From NCBI GenBank assembly GCA_030527115.1, contig JAUNBM010000009.1, forward strand, positions 1,496 to 58,846: DNA of 57,351 nt. Direction: 5' to 3'. Below the pieces are notes generated by a model. The model was not told the DNA's origin and made no database searches. It was given only the letters and a program-made list of their open reading frames with translations. Made by a program: the position numbers and the translations under genes. The stretch's first letter is position 1. Each line of letters opens with the position of its first letter. This stretch comes from Clostridia bacterium (GTDB lineage Bacteria > Bacillota > Clostridia > Christensenellales > CAG-138). This document shows positions 53,152-57,351 of this stretch, in pieces.

Positions 53152-53430
53152 TTAATCCTCGAATTCCCAGCCCTTAAGCCGTCCTCGAATATATACCCTG
53201 TCCTTGCCCAGCTCCATGAGTTGCAACTCCTCGCCCTCTATCCTCAAAGCTCCCTGGCCCGTTATGAGCCTCGCCGCAGTCAGCGTATACTGCGTCACCC
53301 CGAGGTGGTTCTCCAAAAGCATATCGCTTTTGCCCAGCACCGTTATCTTGGGCGTCTCCGGATCCAGCTCCTCCGGAAAATTCAACGCCTTTATCAGCCG
53401 CTTATTCAGCTTCAGCCTCTTTCTTTTCAT
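53152..53430 (-). CDS. yqfC: Sporulation protein YqfC
   Basis: A 92-residue protein with a basic start and the ITVLGKSDMLLENHLGVTQY core of YqfC. It heads the yqfC-to-recO run. No ribosome site precedes the ATG. A CATAGATT, similar to a sigma-E -10, ends five bases before it, but I cannot find a matching -35. Confidence 0.85.
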   Translation of the reverse strand: MKRKRLKLNKRLIKALNFPEELDPETPKITVLGKSDMLLENHLGVTQYTLTAARLITGQGALRIEGEELQLMELGKDRVYIRGRLKGWEFED

Positions 53431-53486
53431 GCAACAATCTATGCTCGAATACGACAGCTTAGCACAAAACTCGTCCCGCGTTATGC

Positions 53487-53515
53487 TTGTGTTTTTAGGC
53501 GAAATATGTTATTCT
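53487..53515 (+). promoter_or_regulatory. CPBP gene promoter, leaderless geometry
   Basis: TTGTGT (53487-53492) and TATTCT (53510-53515) are 17 bases apart; the -10 ends six bases before the ATG, so transcription would start on the A of the ATG. Confidence 0.5.
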
Positions 53516-53521
53516 TTCTAC

Positions 53522-54403
53522 ATGGAGAACGAAGCCGTTGTTTATCAGCCTCCCTTGAAAACCGTTGCCAGCCGGATTTGTCTCTGTTTGGTTTTAATTA
53601 TCGTGCTGAGCAATCTGTTGTCCGTGCTTTGCTCCCTCATTTTTCGCGAATACTTCTCCTATTTCGCAACCGCCATCATCTATTTTGTCGCGTTTCCCAT
53701 CGGCTGTATCCCGCTTAAATCCTTGCCCCCGCTCCGTTTGCAAGCGGAATCCTTCTCCGCAGTTGACATTCTGCGCCTGATTTGCGCCTGCGCAGCCGCC
53801 CTCGTTATCGGCAACCTTATCGGCAGCACGCTGAAAATCATTTTGGAGGCGCTGACCCAAGCGGAGCAAACCGATATAGTCGCCTCGAGCCTCACGGGTA
53901 TGTCCGTTATTTGGATCTTTGTAAATATGGTGATTCTTGCCCCCTGTGCCGAGGAATTTTTGTTCCGCCGTCTGATCTTCGACCGCGTTCAAGGCTTCGG
54001 CAAATGGAACGCCATCCTATTTTCCGCCGTCACCTTCGCCCTTTTACACGGCAACATTGAACAGCTTTTCTATGCGTTCCTCATCGGTCTGGTGCTGGGC
54101 TACGCTTATTCCAAAACTCAGCGTCTGTTGCTTCCAATCCTGCTCCATGCCGGCATCAATCTCTTTGGCAGTATAGTTACCTTATACGTCGGTACAATCC
54201 CCCCGTTGGGTATGCTGTACATTCTGCTCGTGCTTATTGCCTGCATTGCGGGAATCATATTTATCGTCAACTTTATTAAGCAACAACGGGAACAGCGGCT
54301 CATGGGCAGGGCTCACAAGGAGAGCTATGTCAACTGGGGCTTCCTTGCCCTGCTCATCGTCTCGCTGGCGTTGATAGTTATAAACGCCCTGCCCGCCGCA
54401 TAG
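53522..54403 (+). CDS. CPBP family intramembrane metalloprotease
   Basis: A 293-residue membrane protein with about eight helices. It has the three CPBP/Abi motifs: EEFLFRR, FALLHGN and HAGINLFGS, the metal-binding Glu and His set. Relatives cleave prenylated or other membrane proteins, and some are linked to bacteriocin immunity. There is no ribosome site. The frame is open far upstream across yqfC, but 53522 gives the natural N terminus. Confidence 0.88.
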   Translation: MENEAVVYQPPLKTVASRICLCLVLIIVLSNLLSVLCSLIFREYFSYFATAIIYFVAFPIGCIPLKSLPPLRLQAESFSAVDILRLICACAAALVIGNLIGSTLKIILEALTQAEQTDIVASSLTGMSVIWIFVNMVILAPCAEEFLFRRLIFDRVQGFGKWNAILFSAVTFALLHGNIEQLFYAFLIGLVLGYAYSKTQRLLLPILLHAGINLFGSIVTLYVGTIPPLGMLYILLVLIACIAGIIFIVNFIKQQREQRLMGRAHKESYVNWGFLALLIVSLALIVINALPAA

Positions 54404-54475
54404 GATTCGCATTTTAAAACGCGCCGCCCTTTTCCGCCCCGCTTTGAGTTTTTATGCCCGTGGATGCTTGCACGC

Positions 54476-54505
54476 AAAAACAGCCCAACGCTTTGCGTTG
54501 AGCCG
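54476..54505 (-). terminator. Terminator after tRNA-Trp
   Basis: On the minus strand GGCTCAACGC, a three-base loop and GCGTTGGGCT pair with two G-U wobbles, followed by TGTTTTTG. Confidence 0.85.
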
Positions 54506-54507
54506 TT

Positions 54508-54581
54508 TGGCAGGGGCAGAAGGACTCGAACCCTCAAGAACGGTTTTGGAGACCGCTATGTTACCATTACATCATGCCCCT
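54508..54581 (-). tRNA. trpT: tRNA-Trp (CCA)
   Basis: On the minus strand a 74-base cloverleaf: acceptor AGGGGCA/TGCCCCT, D arm, anticodon stem GCGGT/ACCGT with loop CTCCAAA (anticodon CCA), and T arm with GGTTCGAGTCC. The discriminator is G and the 3' CCA is encoded. It has a near-perfect promoter and its own terminator. Confidence 0.95.
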
Positions 54582-54598
54582 AAGGTTTTGCACGGGCT

Positions 54599-54627
54599 AT
54601 TATAACACCCAAAAAACGCGATGTCAA
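54599..54627 (-). promoter_or_regulatory. tRNA-Trp promoter
   Basis: On the minus strand consensus TTGACA (54622-54627) and TATAAT (54599-54604) are 17 bases apart. The -35 overlaps the stop codon of the dipeptidase gene. Confidence 0.85.
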
Positions 54628-55556
54628 ATAAATTGTGCAAAAAACCGGTGTAGATTCCAATAAGCTATCCTTTCGGTTTGCTCCTCGGTAAAGCCCGCCT
54701 GCACGAGCGCTCTGCAAATCTTTTGATAATCGAGGCTGTTTCTTATATCCCTCGGATATCTCTGCATCCCGTCAAAATCGGAGCCGAACGCACAGCAGTC
54801 CACCCCGCCTATCCCGACGATGTGCATGATATGCCTGACTACGTCCGCGACCCCCGCCTCACCATCGCAAAGCTGGGGCGGATAGAAGTTTACCCCGATA
54901 AGCCCGCCTTGCTCGGCTATCCCCAAAATCAGCTCGTCGGGCAGACAGCGCGGAACATTTTTTATCGCGCGCGCATTGGAATGCGAGGCGTATATAGGCC
55001 GGCTACTGAGCTTGAGCGCGTCCCTTATCCCCGCGTCCGACAGATGGGAAACGTCCAAAGCGATTCCCAGCCGGTTCATCTCCGCAAGCATCTCTTTGCC
55101 CAGCCCGGTAAGCCCCCGGCTCTGCCGCGCATTCGCCGCTCCCGCAAGCTCGTTGTTCTCGTTCCAGGTGAAGGTGAGCGCACGAACGCCGAGCCGCTTG
55201 TATATCCGGAGCATAGCTAAGCTTCCCTCCATAGCCTCGCCGCCCTCGATGGTTAAAATAGCCGCTATCTTGCCGCTGTCCGGCCTGAAATCCCCGGTAA
55301 ACGGAACCAGCTCGGGGTTCTCATCGAGCATATTGTAAAAGCGCTCGATCATAGTCATACATTGCTGTAACGGCGGGGTTTTCAGCGTGGAGTCCACCCA
55401 CGCCGCAAAGCATTGAAGCGCGACGTTCCCGCCCTCCATATAGGGAAGATGAATGGTCTGGTCGCGCTTGAGCGTTCTTATATCGTAGCCGTATTGCATC
55501 GCCCCGTACAGGAAGTCGCAATGGCCGTCGGCTATCGGAAAAACTCTGTTGGTCAT
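54624..55556 (-). CDS. Membrane dipeptidase (renal dipeptidase, M19)
   Basis: A 310-residue zinc dipeptidase: ADGHCDF near the start supplies the first metal ligands, then TIEGGEAMEG (bridging Glu), DVSHLSD and ASHSNARAI, and FGSDFDG. The set is complete. Such enzymes hydrolyse dipeptides, often with D-residues. There is no ribosome site; TAATAT ends six bases before the ATG. A nine-pair hairpin lies between it and RNase Y upstream. Confidence 0.9.
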   Translation of the reverse strand: MTNRVFPIADGHCDFLYGAMQYGYDIRTLKRDQTIHLPYMEGGNVALQCFAAWVDSTLKTPPLQQCMTMIERFYNMLDENPELVPFTGDFRPDSGKIAAILTIEGGEAMEGSLAMLRIYKRLGVRALTFTWNENNELAGAANARQSRGLTGLGKEMLAEMNRLGIALDVSHLSDAGIRDALKLSSRPIYASHSNARAIKNVPRCLPDELILGIAEQGGLIGVNFYPPQLCDGEAGVADVVRHIMHIVGIGGVDCCAFGSDFDGMQRYPRDIRNSLDYQKICRALVQAGFTEEQTERIAYWNLHRFFAQFI

Positions 55557-55571
55557 GATATTATATTAGGA

Positions 55572-55593
55572 GGATATGCGCGGACGCATATCC
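55572..55593. other. Perfect hairpin between rny and the dipeptidase gene
   Basis: GGATATGCG (55572-55580), loop CGGA and CGCATATCC (55585-55593). No U-run follows on either strand, so it is not a classic terminator. It may protect or process the rny transcript, or act on the next gene. Confidence 0.6.
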
Positions 55594-55606
55594 CCATTCA
55601 TAAATC

Positions 55607-57145
55607 TTATTTCGCGTAATCTATCGTGCGGGTTTCACGAATCACGTTGACCTTAATCTGGCCCGGATACTCCAGCTCGGTTTCAATCCGCTTGGCAATG
55701 TCCTTGGCAATGATTATGGTGTCGGAATCGTTCACCTTTTCCGGCTTAACGATGATACGGACTTCCCTGCCCGCCTGGATAGCATAGGAGGTATCGACCC
55801 CGTCGAACGAATTGGCTATCTCCTCAAGCTTCTCCAGCCGCTTGATATAGGTTTCGAGCGTCTCCCTGCGCGCGCCCGGCCTCGCCGCGGAAATTGCGTC
55901 GGCGGCCTGAACCAGCACCGCCTCGATGGTCTGCGGGTCGATATCGCCGTGATGCGCCATTATCGCATGGATAATCTGGTTGTTCTCCCGGTACTTCTTT
56001 GCCAAATCGGCTCCGATCTGCGTGTGGGAACCCTCAACCTCATGGTCGATCGACTTGCCGATATCATGCAACAGTCCCGCACGCTTGGCAAGCGTGGCGT
56101 TCGCGCCTATCTCGGCGGCCATTATCCCCGCCAGATGCGCAACCTCGATGGAGTGCTTTAAAACGTTCTGCCCGTAGCTCGTGCGATAGCGCATCCTGCC
56201 CAGATAGCGAACCAGCTCGTGATGCAAGCCGTTGACCCCGACCTCCAAAACCGCCTGCTCGCCAGCCTCGCGAATCTGAACGTCGACCTCCTTCTTCGCC
56301 TTCTCCACCATCTCCTCTATCCTCGCGGGATGGATTCTTCCGTCCAAAATCAGCTTTTCGAGCGCTATTCTCGCAATCTCGCGCCGCACCGGATCGAAGG
56401 CTGAGAGGATGACCGCCTCCGGCGTATCATCGATTATCAAGTCGACGCCGGTCGCCGTCTCCAGCGCGCGAATGTTCCTTCCTTCGCGCCCGATTATCCT
56501 GCCCTTCATCTCGTCGTTGGGCAAGGGCACGACGGAAACCGTGGTCTCCGCCACATGGTCGGCGGCGCACCGCTGTATCGCCAGCGAAACGATGTTCCGC
56601 GCCTTCTTGTCCGCCTCCTCCTTCGCCTTGGCCTCTATGTCCCGAATCAGCAGGGCTGCCTCATGCCGCGCCTCATGCTCAACGTTGCTGAGCAAAAGCT
56701 CCTTTGCCGCTTCGGAGGACAAGCCCGAAATGCGTTCCAGCTCCTTCCGCTGTTTTTCCAAAATCGCGCCGATCTCCGTCTCCTGCTTGTCGATCTTCGC
56801 TACCCGCTGGTTCAGCGCGTTCTCCCGCTGTTCAACGGACTCAATCTTCTTGTCGAGGGTTTCCTCCCTCTGAAACAACCTTCTTTCGGTGCGCTGAAGC
56901 TCCGCTCTGCGCTCCCTGTTCTCCTTTTCGGCCTCCGTCCGGAGCTTATAAACTTCCTCTTTGGCTTCCAGTACCTTTTCCTTGCGGATATCCTCCGCCT
57001 TCTTCTGCGCCTCTTCGTACAGCTTCTTTACGGCGTCCTCAGCCTTGGCTACCTTGGCTTCGGCTATGTTTCTGCGATAATAGTATCCGATTGTCACACC
57101 GACGATCAGCGCAATAGCGCCGACGACGATATATATCCACCACAT
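55607..57145 (-). CDS. rny: Ribonuclease Y
   Basis: Membrane-anchored endonuclease that starts mRNA decay in Firmicutes. The 512-residue protein has an N-terminal helix ([17 protein letters not shown]), a long coiled coil (about 25-190), a KH domain ([15 protein letters not shown]) and an HD domain ([27 protein letters not shown]). The ATG at 57145 has GGAGAGTGG upstream; an earlier in-frame ATG would place charged residues before the membrane helix. Confidence 0.96.
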   Translation of the reverse strand: MWWIYIVVGAIALIVGVTIGYYYRRNIAEAKVAKAEDAVKKLYEEAQKKAEDIRKEKVLEAKEEVYKLRTEAEKENRERRAELQRTERRLFQREETLDKKIESVEQRENALNQRVAKIDKQETEIGAILEKQRKELERISGLSSEAAKELLLSNVEHEARHEAALLIRDIEAKAKEEADKKARNIVSLAIQRCAADHVAETTVSVVPLPNDEMKGRIIGREGRNIRALETATGVDLIIDDTPEAVILSAFDPVRREIARIALEKLILDGRIHPARIEEMVEKAKKEVDVQIREAGEQAVLEVGVNGLHHELVRYLGRMRYRTSYGQNVLKHSIEVAHLAGIMAAEIGANATLAKRAGLLHDIGKSIDHEVEGSHTQIGADLAKKYRENNQIIHAIMAHHGDIDPQTIEAVLVQAADAISAARPGARRETLETYIKRLEKLEEIANSFDGVDTSYAIQAGREVRIIVKPEKVNDSDTIIIAKDIAKRIETELEYPGQIKVNVIRETRTIDYAK

Positions 57146-57174
57146 TGTTCCACTCTCCAATCTATAATAATATA

Positions 57175-57193
57175 ACCGAGCAGACTGCTCGGT
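57175..57193 (-). promoter_or_regulatory. Palindrome in the rny leader
   Basis: ACCGAGCAG and CTGCTCGGT flank one base, 30 bases before the rny ATG. In RNA it gives a seven-pair hairpin followed by an AT-rich stretch on the minus strand; it could be an operator, an attenuator or an RNase Y site. Confidence 0.45.
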
Positions 57194-57297
57194 CATCCAT
57201 AAATAACGCTCTGAAAAATATAATGCTTAAAGCAAAGCCTTTCGGCGGAATATATTCATATCTATGAACGCACGGCAGTGCAGGATTACTCAATAAT

Positions 57298-57326
57298 ATT
57301 ATACTTATAAGCGTTATCGCTGTCAA
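57298..57326 (-). promoter_or_regulatory. rny promoter
   Basis: On the minus strand consensus TTGACA (57321-57326) and TATAAT (57298-57303) are 17 bases apart. The leader would be about 145 bases long. Confidence 0.85.
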
Positions 57327-57351
57327 GCTCCAATCTCGTTTTTTTAGAATT

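Noticed and set aside
53431..53445. A sigma-E promoter for yqfC
   Set aside because: CATAGATT resembles a sigma-E -10, but no -35 element lies at the right distance, so it is not listed as a feature.

Overview
The window reads as a chromosomal segment of a spore-forming, Gram-positive-type Clostridia (Firmicutes) bacterium. Evidence: the yqfC-yqfD-phoH-pgpH-ybeY-cdd-era-yqzL-recO order with two sporulation genes, a dgt-dnaG-rpoD block, a yybS-gdpP-rplI-dnaB block, hpf next to secA-prfB, RNase Y, strong AGGAGG ribosome sites and TTGACA/TATAAT promoters. The fairly GC-rich coding sequence and the many lipoproteins with Thr/Pro linkers suggest an uncultured gut or rumen lineage (Christensenellales-like is my guess, not shown).

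Layout. 1-116: leader-proximal end of a type I-E CRISPR array, cut by the window edge. 117-343: its leader, with a recognisable promoter. 344-9117: complete type I-E cas operon on the minus strand (cas3, casA, casB, cas7, cas5, cas6e, cas1, cas2). 9285-13727: a YitT-type membrane protein, then a plus-strand cassette of DUF4358-like lipoprotein, MBOAT acyltransferase and DHHW protein, probably for cell-surface O-acylation. 13881-20008: dnaB, rplI, gdpP, yybS, a small membrane protein and a YhaM-type nuclease. 20061-21851: a lipoprotein and a GH3 enzyme. 22037-25886: rpoD, dnaG, dgt. 26061-35084: a degenerate tandem glycosyltransferase, arginine deiminase and ornithine carbamoyltransferase, class III fructose bisphosphatase, a small conserved protein, an AlkD-like protein, a deacetylase lipoprotein and a phosphoesterase lipoprotein. 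35086-41085: prfB, secA, two tiny divergent genes, a possible C-rich small RNA, hpf and desulfoferrodoxin. 41333-43319: a secreted zinc peptidase whose dockerin is separated by a one-base frameshift. 43493-53430: ppdK, then recO back to yqfC. 53522-57351: a CPBP protease, tRNA-Trp, an M19 dipeptidase and RNase Y with its promoter.

The most unusual signals are: (i) five genes without a Shine-Dalgarno sequence in which a -10-like hexamer ends exactly six bases before the ATG, which predicts leaderless mRNAs; (ii) a possible minus-strand small RNA beside hpf, with C-rich loops and a copy of the anti-Shine-Dalgarno sequence; (iii) the frameshift that detaches the dockerin from the peptidase; (iv) a two-domain GT2 protein that has lost its metal-binding motifs. 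The CRISPR-Cas system itself is a complete, conventional type I-E locus.
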